Positions 29,716-39,144 of a stretch of DNA of 64,000 nt are shown piece after piece. Under the pieces are notes generated by a model. That model saw only the letters and a list, made by a program, of their open reading frames with translations, was not told where the DNA came from and did not search any database. Source of the stretch: Hyphococcus sp. (GTDB lineage Bacteria; Pseudomonadota; Alphaproteobacteria; Caulobacterales; Parvularculaceae); NCBI GenBank assembly GCA_021776335.1, contig JAJFGB010000006.1, positions 62,001 to 126,000 on the forward strand, in the 5' to 3' direction. Every line of letters starts with the position of its first letter. The first letter of the stretch is position 1. A program made the translations under genes and the position numbers.

Positions 29716-31242
29716 CTAGCCGGCTTCGCTGCGCGCAAGCCGCCACACGTCACCCATTTTTACCGGTGAAGCCTGCAGGATCGCCTGGCGAAATATTCGG
29801 CCCATAATCCGCGCCATAAAAATCGCAAATGCCAGCATTAACGCCGTTGCGCCAATGATCTCCCATATTGGCGGGTCAGCCGCCGCCCGCATCATGACGG
29901 CGTAAGGCGTATATATCGGTATCCAGGTGAGGATTGATGCGCCGATCCCATTCGGATTTTGAATGACCATTGGCATAAACGGCAGGGGCGCCACGACCAA
30001 AAGCATCACCGGGCCCATATAGGATTGCGCATCCTGTAATGAGTTGGAAACAGCGCCGATAGCCAAGAAGATCATCGCGAAAATCGCATAGGCGCATGCG
30101 AAGTAAAAAAAGTAGATCAGCAATAGCGGTGATGAGAACAGTGAAGCAAACACCGCATCCACCACGCTGTTCCCACTCATCACCGTTGCGGAGACAACCA
30201 ATCCGCCAAACAGAAAAATTGACGGCATGGTGAGACCCACCGCAGCAATACCTAACAGCTTGCCCATCATCAATTGGTCGGCCGTGACCGAAGACAACAG
30301 GATTTCAACAATCTTATTGGAGCGTTCTTCAATCGTGTTCGTCAAAAGCAAATTGCCGACGCCGAAGATAATAACCAACAACATGTAAGTAAGCACTGCC
30401 GGAAGCACAGCTTCAATGCGGTCCTGCAAGCCAAGTTGCGCATCTTCGAGCGCCCTGTCAGGACGATAGGAATTGATCGGCGCCTCTATTGCGGCAACAA
30501 CGTCAAGCGCCGCCTGAGGCAACCCTAATTCAGTGAGCGCGTCACGTCGAAGCGCGACATCCAGTGCAGACGTCACCAAAGCCTCAAGCGACTTGTCTGT
30601 GAGATTGCGACTCCAATACTGGGCGGACACGGAATCTTTGTCAGCGCCAAACCCCTCAGGTATCAGCACCGCCGCAAATAGTTGAGAGGCGTTCCGTCCC
30701 CGTTCGCTGATCATGCGCTCACCCAAAAGATAGGGCCGAAGACGTTGTTCAGCCTCCGCCAAACTTGTTGAGGCCGCGATATTTTCCGGCGCGATCAGAC
30801 GACGAAACGACGCTCGCGGCACGGTGAATTTTTCAGCATCCGGTTTCAAGAAAGGCTCAACTGCAGCCTGCGCAGCCTCAAAGCCGCCAGCATCGATAAA
30901 TTCCTTGACGCGGCGGTCGTGCACATATGCCGGGCTGAAAGGGGCTGGAATTTGCCGCTCCGCAACCACATCCCCAGCCACGCTCGCCACCACATAGCCG
31001 TCCCACGCAATAATCGAAGCAATCAAATGCCGATGCTCGATTTCCCGATCAATATCATCGATATACATTCCGGATTCATCGTAGACGACGAAGGTTCGAA
31101 TTGGCTTGTTGCCCTCAAGAAAACTAAGGGCGGCGCCAGAGCCGATTAACGCAAGAGGAAATATTACCAGAAAAATCAGGAACCCTCGAGACAGCACGTA
31201 TTGTTTATATTCCCGCAAGGCGATTAAAAAGATCTGCCTCAT
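29716..31242 (-). CDS. ABC transporter permease (NatB-like)
   Basis: N-terminal TM, large periplasmic part, FGVGNLLLTNTIEERSNKIVEILLSSVTADQLMMGKLLGI. Confidence 0.9.
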   Translation of the reverse strand: MRQIFLIALREYKQYVLSRGFLIFLVIFPLALIGSGAALSFLEGNKPIRTFVVYDESGMYIDDIDREIEHRHLIASIIAWDGYVVASVAGDVVAERQIPAPFSPAYVHDRRVKEFIDAGGFEAAQAAVEPFLKPDAEKFTVPRASFRRLIAPENIAASTSLAEAEQRLRPYLLGERMISERGRNASQLFAAVLIPEGFGADKDSVSAQYWSRNLTDKSLEALVTSALDVALRRDALTELGLPQAALDVVAAIEAPINSYRPDRALEDAQLGLQDRIEAVLPAVLTYMLLVIIFGVGNLLLTNTIEERSNKIVEILLSSVTADQLMMGKLLGIAAVGLTMPSIFLFGGLVVSATVMSGNSVVDAVFASLFSSPLLLIYFFYFACAYAIFAMIFLAIGAVSNSLQDAQSYMGPVMLLVVAPLPFMPMVIQNPNGIGASILTWIPIYTPYAVMMRAAADPPIWEIIGATALMLAFAIFMARIMGRIFRQAILQASPVKMGDVWRLARSEAG

Positions 31243-32204
31243 TCTGCCGCCTCCCGCACCAGCGCTGATTTGTCATTGAGATCAGGCGCGTCACCAGCAA
31301 GCGCGACAAAAATATCGTGCAACGTCGCGCCCGCCTGCTCATAACGCGAAAAGTCAATTCCGGTATTCACAGCGGCCCTTAAAAATTCCTGTGGATCAGC
31401 CTCTTTTGTAAGTTCCAATTCATAGGCGGTCTCGGCGCCGCGCGCCATTTCATCAGCGCGCGCAGCCAGAACGCCGGGCAAGTTCTTCAGCGCAGATATG
31501 GGCGCCCCGGTTCGAACATGAATGCGGCGCGTGAATTTTTCACGCGCTTGCGTCAACGTTCCTTCAAACCGTTTCTTTCCATCTGCGATTATTAAAAACC
31601 GATCGCATAATCGCTCTGCATGCTGCATAACATGCGTCGAAAATATGATTGTACGTCCGCTGCGGCGCTGTTCCCGAATGAGATCTTCAAGGGTTTGCTG
31701 GTTTATCGGGTCAAGCCCTGAAAATGGCTCATCGAGTATTAGCAATTCTGGCTCATGCGCGATCGTCGACAACAGCTGAACCTTCTGGGCCATGCCTTTT
31801 GACATTGCTTCGTTCTTTGATTTTGCAAATTTTTCCAGACCAAACTGCTCAAGCAATTCATAAGCGCGGCTTTTCGCTCTCGCGCGTGATAGACCGCGCA
31901 ACTGCGCAAAATACGCAATGGAATCTGCCGCTTTCATTTTTCGGTAAAGGCCGCGTTCCTCTGGCAAGTAACCAATCCGCCGCCTGACAGCGATCGCCGA
32001 ATCTGACCCGAGGATTGATACGGCGCCCGAGGTCGGCTGAATGATATCAAGCATCATTCTCAGCGTCGTCGTTTTGCCCGCACCGTTAGGACCGAGAAAT
32101 CCATAGATTTCTCCTTTCGCCACATCGAATGAGAGATCGTCAACAGCCGTAAACTGCCCATACCGCTTGGTGACATGTTTTATAGATACGGAATTTTCCG
32201 GCAT
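31239..32204 (-). CDS. ABC transporter ATP-binding protein (NatA-like)
   Basis: GFLGPNGAGKTTTLRMMLDIIQPTSG; MSKGMAQKVQLLSTIAHEPELLILDEPFSGLDPINQ. Confidence 0.94.
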   Translation of the reverse strand: MPENSVSIKHVTKRYGQFTAVDDLSFDVAKGEIYGFLGPNGAGKTTTLRMMLDIIQPTSGAVSILGSDSAIAVRRRIGYLPEERGLYRKMKAADSIAYFAQLRGLSRARAKSRAYELLEQFGLEKFAKSKNEAMSKGMAQKVQLLSTIAHEPELLILDEPFSGLDPINQQTLEDLIREQRRSGRTIIFSTHVMQHAERLCDRFLIIADGKKRFEGTLTQAREKFTRRIHVRTGAPISALKNLPGVLAARADEMARGAETAYELELTKEADPQEFLRAAVNTGIDFSRYEQAGATLHDIFVALAGDAPDLNDKSALVREAAE

Positions 32205-32276
32205 TTATCAGCCTTGCAACGGAACAGTCCGTTTATCGTCCACACCACCTTAACGAAGCGATAACCGTATACTGGC

Positions 32277-32717
32277 TCACCATGAACCGGTATTCGCCAT
32301 TACCGTCCATGGCTCGGCTGGCGGCAGAGGTTCGCCCTTTTGAAGAAGCTCAATCGAAATCCCGTCAGGCGAGCGCACGAAAGCCATGCGGCCGTCACGG
32401 GGCGGGCGATTAATGACGACGCCTGCATCCATCAATCGCTGGCACAAAACGTATATGTCGTCGACGCGGTAGGCGAGGTGGCCAAAATTGCGCCCGCCAG
32501 AATACTCTTCGGGGTCCCAATTATAGGTGAGCTCTACTAGCGGGGCCTGGTCTAATTTCGCCCGCTCCACATCATCGGGAGCGGCGAGAAAAACAAGCGT
32601 GAAGCGGCCTCCTTTGTTTTCATATCTATTGACCTCCGCAAGGCCGAGCTTGATGCAGTAAAAATCCAATGCCGTTTCAAGATCACGAACGCGCACCATG
32701 GTGTGAAGAAACTGCAA
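32277..32717 (-). CDS. VOC family protein, lactoylglutathione lyase-like
   Basis: QFLHTMVRVRDLETALDFYCIKLGLAEVNRYENKGGRFTLVFL...VELTYNWDPEEYSGGRNFGHLAYRV; TTG start at 32717 supported by AAGGAG spaced 7 nt upstream. Confidence 0.88.
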   Translation of the reverse strand: MQFLHTMVRVRDLETALDFYCIKLGLAEVNRYENKGGRFTLVFLAAPDDVERAKLDQAPLVELTYNWDPEEYSGGRNFGHLAYRVDDIYVLCQRLMDAGVVINRPPRDGRMAFVRSPDGISIELLQKGEPLPPAEPWTVMANTGSW

Positions 32718-32727
32718 AACCAACTCC

Positions 32728-33300
32728 TTATGTGGACTCGCGTGACCGAATGATCTCTTCGCGCATATAGCCGGGGCGACTTGAATGATATCGACGCATG
32801 TAAAATGCGACAATGAGAAGCCAAACGATCAAGACACCGAAGAAATAGTAAAAGCCGCCAATGTCTTCAATGTAGTAGAGCGCCGCTTCGGGCGGCGCAT
32901 GCTTGAAGAATCGCACCTCGCCATTATCGAGCAATAATCGGTCTGCGACGTCCACTGGCTCGGGAATAATGCCTGACTTTTCAGCCACCCACAAAAGAGC
33001 GGTTAAAGCGCCCAGCGTTACCGGAAGCGAGGCGAAAAAAGTTGTGATCGTTGCAAGCGCATACCCAGGAAAACGCGGCGTATGCACACGGGCATAGACT
33101 TCGCGAAACTCCGCCTCGCTGATGCCGTCAAGAAATTCCGGCTCATTTTTTTGATACAGCGCCCACTCGATCGCTGATCCCTCGACGATTTCAGCCTTTA
33201 TATTCTCCCGCCAGCGCCAATAAAACACGCCCATCGCGACCAAAGCCGTTGTAATAGTTAGGAAAAACACGCCCATACAATAAACCCGGTTATGCGCCAA
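32728..33300 (-). CDS. Hypothetical membrane protein
   Basis: Three predicted hydrophobic segments; no family recognised; close upstream of the VOC gene. Confidence 0.6.
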   Translation of the reverse strand: MAHNRVYCMGVFFLTITTALVAMGVFYWRWRENIKAEIVEGSAIEWALYQKNEPEFLDGISEAEFREVYARVHTPRFPGYALATITTFFASLPVTLGALTALLWVAEKSGIIPEPVDVADRLLLDNGEVRFFKHAPPEAALYYIEDIGGFYYFFGVLIVWLLIVAFYMRRYHSSRPGYMREEIIRSREST

Positions 33301-33434
33301 TCGCCTTCGTGGCCTTCTCTTTTACGCAAACACGGACTTTGTCGATAGTTCGAACTAGGCGGGATTGGTAATAAAATTTCAATTTTCGCTGATCAAAACC
33401 AGAGGGCAGGACCGACAAACGACTGTGTGATGAA

Positions 33435-34247
33435 ATGAAAAAGGCGCTGAAGCGCACGCTGTCAATTATAAGCTACCGCACATTTGTTCTCATGGCGGTC
33501 GCCATGCTGTCTACTTTTGCCTGCCTCAAGCTCAACATTAAGGCGGATTTTCCCTTAACGCTGGTTGCAACAGCGGTCATCTTTCCAATCGTTTTTTCCA
33601 TCGGCGGCGCCTATAAACGCCGGGAAGTTGCGCTCGATCACTACGCAGCGTTGAAGACATACGGAAAATCGATCTTCTACGCAGCGCGCGATTGGCCGGA
33701 AGAATGCTCGCCAAAGTCGCTTGAACTCATTCGCCACGAAATCACCAACATGCTCAATGCATGCCGCACTCTTTTCACCAGTAAGAAATCTGAAATTGCC
33801 GAGCATGAGCTGGCGGTCTACGATTCTTTTTCAAAACTCTCCCGCCTCATCCGTACAGAATTGCGTGAGAAAGGCCTCGCATCCGGCGAGGTGTCGCGTT
33901 GTAATCAATATCTTTCAAAAATGCTGGAATCCTTTGAAAAGATAAAGCACGTTTTTCAATACCGAACGCCCCGTACATTGCGGGCATTTTCCGATATTTT
34001 CATCACCTTGCTGCCCGTACTTTACGGCCCCTATTTCGCAGCAATAGCAGGCGATTATACAGTGCCAGCGCTCGCCTATGTGGTGCCTGCGCTATTTGCG
34101 TTCATTCTCACCAGCCTGGACAATATTCAAATCCACCTGGAAAATCCGTTTGATCAGGTCGGTGAAGATGACGTCTTCATCAATGTGGAAAAATTTGGCG
34201 AACGCTTGCAGCAACACAGCGTCACACACCCCACGTCAGCTGCATAG
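33435..34247 (+). CDS. Bestrophin-like membrane protein
   Basis: Hydrophobic N-terminus (SYRTFVLMAVAMLSTF), and ENPFDQVGEDDVFINVEKF resembling the bestrophin PFGxDDDD-type signature. Confidence 0.55.
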   Translation: MKKALKRTLSIISYRTFVLMAVAMLSTFACLKLNIKADFPLTLVATAVIFPIVFSIGGAYKRREVALDHYAALKTYGKSIFYAARDWPEECSPKSLELIRHEITNMLNACRTLFTSKKSEIAEHELAVYDSFSKLSRLIRTELREKGLASGEVSRCNQYLSKMLESFEKIKHVFQYRTPRTLRAFSDIFITLLPVLYGPYFAAIAGDYTVPALAYVVPALFAFILTSLDNIQIHLENPFDQVGEDDVFINVEKFGERLQQHSVTHPTSAA

Positions 34248-34312
34248 ATACGCCTTTACCTCAAAGCCGAGCACGCTAAAGTCCGCGCCAACTATTCAGG
34301 TTGGAGACGATA

Positions 34313-35104
34313 ATGCCGCGCAAATTAAAAAAAGACGAAGCCGCGCGTCTGTATCAAAAACTTGCGGCTGTGGAAGCGACGCCAACCACCGAGCTCTATT
34401 TTAAAGACCCCTATACCCTTGTCGTCGCCGTCGCCCTTTCTGCACAAGCAACAGATGTTGGCGTCAACAAGGCGACTGCAAAACTCTTTCCCGTCGCCGA
34501 CACACCTCAGAAAATGGTCGTGCTGGGAGAAAAGAAACTGAGCGAATTCATCAAAACGATCGGGCTTTGGCGCAACAAGGCGAAAAACGTCATTGCTCTT
34601 TCGCAAATGTTGATCGACGATTTTGACGGCAAGGTGCCGGAAACCCGCGAGAGCCTCGAAAAGCTTCCGGGCGTTGGCCGTAAAACAGCCAATGTGGTTT
34701 GCAATGTCGCCTTCGGCCAGCCGACGATTGCGGTCGATACACATATTTTTCGCGTATCGAACCGCACCGGCCTGGCGCCGGGCAAAACGACACTCGCCGT
34801 TGAGCTGGGGCTTGAAAAAATAACACCGCCTGAATTCCTGCAACATGCACATCACTGGCTAATTCTCCATGGGCGTTATGTCTGCAAGGCGCGAACACCG
34901 GAATGCTGGCGTTGTGAGGTCGCTGATATCTGTCAGCTTAAAGATAAATCACCGCCGCCCGGCGAAAAGAAATCTGCGAAGAAAGCAGCAACAAAGAAAA
35001 AGACCAAGACTGCTGGCAAAAAACCCGCTAAGCGCATGCTATCAAAACCAAAGCTTCGCACAACAAAACGACCCACAAAGAAGAGCGCCAAAGGAAAACC
35101 GTGA
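34313..35104 (+). CDS. nth: Endonuclease III with Lys-rich C-terminal extension
   Basis: LPGVGRKTANVVCNVAFGQPTIAVDTHIFRVSNR (HhH-GPD); CKARTPECWRCEVADIC (C-X6-C-X2-C-X5-C) followed by a basic tail. Confidence 0.96.
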   Translation: MPRKLKKDEAARLYQKLAAVEATPTTELYFKDPYTLVVAVALSAQATDVGVNKATAKLFPVADTPQKMVVLGEKKLSEFIKTIGLWRNKAKNVIALSQMLIDDFDGKVPETRESLEKLPGVGRKTANVVCNVAFGQPTIAVDTHIFRVSNRTGLAPGKTTLAVELGLEKITPPEFLQHAHHWLILHGRYVCKARTPECWRCEVADICQLKDKSPPPGEKKSAKKAATKKKTKTAGKKPAKRMLSKPKLRTTKRPTKKSAKGKP

Positions 35105-35796
35105 CTGCTGCTGACAAACTGATCATCGCCCTCGACTTGCCCACCATTGAGGAGGCAAGTGCTATTGTAGCAGCGCTTGGTGGTGACGGCGTGTTCTACA
35201 AGATCGGCTATCAACTCTTGTCCGTCGGCGGCATCGACCTCGCCGCACGGCTGAGCGCCGCCGGAAAGAAAGTATTTCTCGATTTTAAGTTTCACGATAT
35301 CGGCGCCACCGTAGAGCGCGGCGTAAAAAGCGCTTGCCGTCTTGGCGGAGATTTTTTGACAGTTCATGCCGAACCCGATGTCCTGAAAGGCGCGGTCGCC
35401 GGACGCGGCGATGATCCGCGATTGAAGATTTTGGGCGTGACTGTACTGACCAGCCTGGATCAAGCCGCGCTCGCGCGGTCTGGCGTTATGACGCCAATCG
35501 GTGATTTGGTTCTAAGGCGCGCAGAATTTGCCGCGGAAGCGGGCGCCGACGGCGTTATCGCCTCAGCCCAGGAAGCGGCCGCAATCAAAGCCCGGTTTGG
35601 CGACGCGCTGGCGATTGTGACCCCTGGCGTACGTCCCGCTGGCGCCAGCGCGGACGACCAAAAAAGGATCGTTACACCCGCCGAGGCGATCCAAGCAGGA
35701 GCGGACTTCCTGGTGGTGGGACGGCCCATCCTCAAAGCCTCCGACCCCGCCGCCGCAGCTAGGATGATTGCAGCGGAAATTAACAGCGCCCGGTAA
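35101..35796 (+). CDS. pyrF: Orotidine 5'-phosphate decarboxylase
   Basis: LIIALDLPTIEEA; FLDFKFHDIGATVERG; VTPGVRPAGASADDQKRIVTPAEAIQAGADFLVVGRPI; GTG start overlaps the nth stop by 4 nt. Confidence 0.97.
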   Translation: MTAADKLIIALDLPTIEEASAIVAALGGDGVFYKIGYQLLSVGGIDLAARLSAAGKKVFLDFKFHDIGATVERGVKSACRLGGDFLTVHAEPDVLKGAVAGRGDDPRLKILGVTVLTSLDQAALARSGVMTPIGDLVLRRAEFAAEAGADGVIASAQEAAAIKARFGDALAIVTPGVRPAGASADDQKRIVTPAEAIQAGADFLVVGRPILKASDPAAAARMIAAEINSAR

Positions 35797-35884
35797 TCCG
35801 CCGTTTTAAAGCGCCCCGCGCGCCTTGTTAAAACCTGACCCTTCATCCTAAAATAACCGGGGGTGCAGGGACAAAGGGCAGGTC

Positions 35885-37609
35885 ATGGGCGATCCGATTA
35901 AACGCATTGAACGCCGGTCCAGGCGCGCTATTTTCCAGGCTTATCTGGAAAGCGCTCGAAAAAACGGCGCCAAAACCGTTGCGGTGACTGACGGTGACGG
36001 CAAGGATTTTACATTTCAGGATATCACGCGCGCATCATTCGCGCTTGGGGGCGCCATTGCCCGACTGACCGATAAAAATGAACGCGTCGGTATTTTGCTA
36101 CCTACCGGGGCCGGGGCCGTCATCTCCCTTTTTGCGCTTTTGTCTCGCGGGCGCGTACCGGCAATGTTGAATTTCACGTCAGGATCAAAAAATCTTCTGG
36201 CGGCATGCAAAGCCGCACAGATCGGACGCATCGTTACCGCCAGAAAGTTTGTCGACCTGGCCAATCTCGACAAGCTAATCGGCGAATTGTCCGACGCAGT
36301 TGATATTGTTTATCTTGAAGACATCAAGGATCAGGTAAAGCCGCGAGACAAGGCGCTCGCAATTGTTGGCCCATTCCTGCCAGGCCTGCTTTCCGCAAGG
36401 TCTGATCCGGATGCGGCGGGCGTTATTCTTTTTACGTCCGGCACGGAAGGCGCCCCAAAGGGGGTGGTTCTGTCACATCGTAATATCGTTGCGAATATCG
36501 AGCAAATTTCCGCGCATGTTGAGCTGGAGCCTTCCGATAAATTTTTCAATCCACTGCCAACCTTTCACTGTTATGGCCTCACGGCAGGCGCCTTATGGCC
36601 AATTCTCAACGGTCATCCCGTGGTTTTTCATCCCTCGCCTCTGCAAACGAAAATCATCCCGAAGCGAATTTTCGAAACAGGCTCAACCGTACTTTTCGCG
36701 ACGGATACTTTCCTTTCACAATACATGCGGGCCAGTGATGATGGCGGCATGTCATCCTTACGCATCGCTGTTTGCGGCGCTGAGCGGGTGCGTGATGAGA
36801 CACGTCAGGCTGCGGAAAAACGTTTTGGATTTGAGGTCCTGGAAGGCTATGGCGTGACCGAAGGTTCACCGGTGCTTGCCGCCAATCAGCCGGGCGATAT
36901 TCGTTCCGGCACTGTCGGCAAATTACTTCCTGGTATTGAAGCCCGCCTGGAACCGGTTGAAGGGCTGGAAAATGCCGGGCGGCTTCATGTCCGCGGTCAT
37001 AATATCATGAAGGGCTACCTCTCGCCGGATAATCCGGGCGTTCTCATACCGCTGACCGATGGCTGGCACGACACCGGCGATATCGTCCATATCGATGACG
37101 AAGGCTATGTGTCGATCCGTGGCCGGTTGAAGCGGTTTGCAAAAATTGGCGGCGAGATGGTTTCACTGGCGATCGTTGAAAACTGCGCGTCGGCGGTCTG
37201 GCCGGACAATCTCCACGCGGCGGCTATTATGCCCGACCCCAAAAAAGGCGAACAAATCATTCTTGTGACGGATCGCAAAGATGCGCCCCGAAGCCTACTG
37301 CTTTCCTGGGCGCAATCTCATGGCGTTCCCGAAATCGCGGTGCCTAAAAAGATCATCGAAGTTGAAGAGGTGCCGGTTCTCGGTACTGGCAAGATTGATT
37401 TTCTGACTGTGAAAACCATTGCAGAAAATGCGTTGATGGCGACAACCGCGCGGGTTGAAGAGCCGATCACGGAACCGACCACAAAAGTTGAAAAAGAACA
37501 CACCACAGACGAGAAAGAAAAGCCCGCGGCAGCGATCAAAGATAGCGATGACGCCGCACCCGCCCCGGCCAATGACGACATGGAAGACGTCAAGGACGCC
37601 GCCGAGTAA
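35885..37609 (+). CDS. AMP-dependent synthetase/ligase (acyl-ACP/acyl-CoA synthetase-like) with acidic C-terminal tail
   Basis: ILFTSGTEGAPKGVVLSHRNI; GYGVTEGSPVLA; GWHDTGDIVHIDDEGYVSIRGRLKRFAKIGGEMVS; VLGTGKID. Confidence 0.93.
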   Translation: MGDPIKRIERRSRRAIFQAYLESARKNGAKTVAVTDGDGKDFTFQDITRASFALGGAIARLTDKNERVGILLPTGAGAVISLFALLSRGRVPAMLNFTSGSKNLLAACKAAQIGRIVTARKFVDLANLDKLIGELSDAVDIVYLEDIKDQVKPRDKALAIVGPFLPGLLSARSDPDAAGVILFTSGTEGAPKGVVLSHRNIVANIEQISAHVELEPSDKFFNPLPTFHCYGLTAGALWPILNGHPVVFHPSPLQTKIIPKRIFETGSTVLFATDTFLSQYMRASDDGGMSSLRIAVCGAERVRDETRQAAEKRFGFEVLEGYGVTEGSPVLAANQPGDIRSGTVGKLLPGIEARLEPVEGLENAGRLHVRGHNIMKGYLSPDNPGVLIPLTDGWHDTGDIVHIDDEGYVSIRGRLKRFAKIGGEMVSLAIVENCASAVWPDNLHAAAIMPDPKKGEQIILVTDRKDAPRSLLLSWAQSHGVPEIAVPKKIIEVEEVPVLGTGKIDFLTVKTIAENALMATTARVEEPITEPTTKVEKEHTTDEKEKPAAAIKDSDDAAPAPANDDMEDVKDAAE

Positions 37610-37611
37610 TC

Positions 37612-39138
37612 TTATGACACATTGCGCGCCGCCGCGGCGGCGCGTTCTGCTTCTTCGTCATTATGGATATGATCGTCGCTGCCAGCCTCTTCTGCAGCGA
37701 TGACGGCGCCATCAGCAGACGCTTCTGCATTTTCGATATCGGGGGTTGGCGTTTCTGGTATCTCAGGCGGTGTTTCTTCCGACGGAGCCTCCTCGACCGG
37801 CGGCGCCGTCAACAGTCTTATTTCATCGACAGACATGCCAAGAGAGATTTCCTCGAGCGGCAGTGGCGCCAGGCGCTCATGTTCCATATATTCGCGCACA
37901 AGCTTTGACCAGCCGTCGCGTGTGAAATGGAATTCACCGTCAGCGCCCGGTCGTGGATCACGCGGCGCATGTGCCGCGCGTTCCAACCATGGGCGGCCAG
38001 CTTCGGCGCCTTGCTGACCCGCCATAGCGGCCGCCATCAGCGAAAATTCGGCCGCGGTCGGCATCTGCGCGAGCAACGGCTCCAACACCGCTATTGTAGC
38101 CGTCCATTCGCCCACGAGATTATTTGCGCGCGCGTTAAGTAGTGTCGCCTCGCGGGAGGCACTGTTCTTTTCCGCCAGCCGGCGCAGCATTTCGCTGCGC
38201 TTTGCTGTCTCTTCGTCACCAAAAAGTAAGTCATAGGCCTTTATCAAAGCGGGATGCGGCGCGATGGCGAAAGCCGCCTCAATGACCCTGGCGGCTTTTC
38301 CAGGTTTTTTATTTTCAGCAATGATCCGCGATGCCAGCAGGGCGGCTGGCGTAAAGCCTGGCGCAAGTTTTAGCGCCGCTCGCGCTTCTTCCGTCGCGCT
38401 TTTTACATCCCCGCTCAAAGATGCAGCGTAAGCGTCAGCAGTCAGCAAAACAGCGGCGGCGCGATCGGCTTTGTCCCCAGCGATGAGATTATTTCGACGC
38501 GCCTGCGCTACAGCTTCGCGCGTTTCCCGCCATGCGCCGCGCTCCAGGCCTAGTTCAAAAACTGAATCGAACGCCCAGCGTGCATTTGGGCGCAGCCGAA
38601 ACGCGCGTTCGGCGTAACCCCGCGCTGCTATCCGATCGCCTGCCGTGATTGCTTGAAGGTAGAGCCCTTTTAGTCCGAGAAACTCGGTTTCCGGCGCCTC
38701 CAGCATGGTGGAAAAACTTGCCCGCGCCGCTGTTTCGTCGCCACTGACCTGGGCTGCCTGCGCAGTTAAAAGCCTGGTCAAGGCGACGTCTTCAAGATTA
38801 ATTCGGGCGGTCCTGGCATGTTGCGCCGCGCCGGACGCGTCACCCGCCGCCAACGCCTCAAACCCACGCGTCAATGCAGCAACGCCGCGCGTGCGGCGCG
38901 CCTCGCGGTCCCTGGCCTTCAGTTTTGCCGGCATAGCTCGAACATTTTTGAGGAGATGCGTCAGATAAATGGCGATAACCAGCAGTAAGAAAATACCTGC
39001 GACGATCCACCCAGAGTGTACGTCAAATTTTTGCCCGAAGGCTTCTCCGGATATGGGGCCGCCAAACCGGGCAAGAAACTCGATTGCGCCCAAAACAAAA
39101 AACGCGCTTAACAAAAAGATTAATATACGGATCATCAT
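37612..39138 (-). CDS. HemY-like (heme biosynthesis HemY N-terminal/TPR) protein
   Basis: Two N-terminal TMs then TPR-rich region; adjacent to mitofilin-like, hemD and hemC. Confidence 0.85.
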   Translation of the reverse strand: MMIRILIFLLSAFFVLGAIEFLARFGGPISGEAFGQKFDVHSGWIVAGIFLLLVIAIYLTHLLKNVRAMPAKLKARDREARRTRGVAALTRGFEALAAGDASGAAQHARTARINLEDVALTRLLTAQAAQVSGDETAARASFSTMLEAPETEFLGLKGLYLQAITAGDRIAARGYAERAFRLRPNARWAFDSVFELGLERGAWRETREAVAQARRNNLIAGDKADRAAAVLLTADAYAASLSGDVKSATEEARAALKLAPGFTPAALLASRIIAENKKPGKAARVIEAAFAIAPHPALIKAYDLLFGDEETAKRSEMLRRLAEKNSASREATLLNARANNLVGEWTATIAVLEPLLAQMPTAAEFSLMAAAMAGQQGAEAGRPWLERAAHAPRDPRPGADGEFHFTRDGWSKLVREYMEHERLAPLPLEEISLGMSVDEIRLLTAPPVEEAPSEETPPEIPETPTPDIENAEASADGAVIAAEEAGSDDHIHNDEEAERAAAAARNVS

Positions 39139-39144
39139 GCCCTG

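Noticed and set aside
28419-32204. ABC transporter cluster as potential defence/export novelty
   Set aside because: Standard NatA/NatB-like ATPase-permease pair and a separate ATPase; no unusual partner domains.
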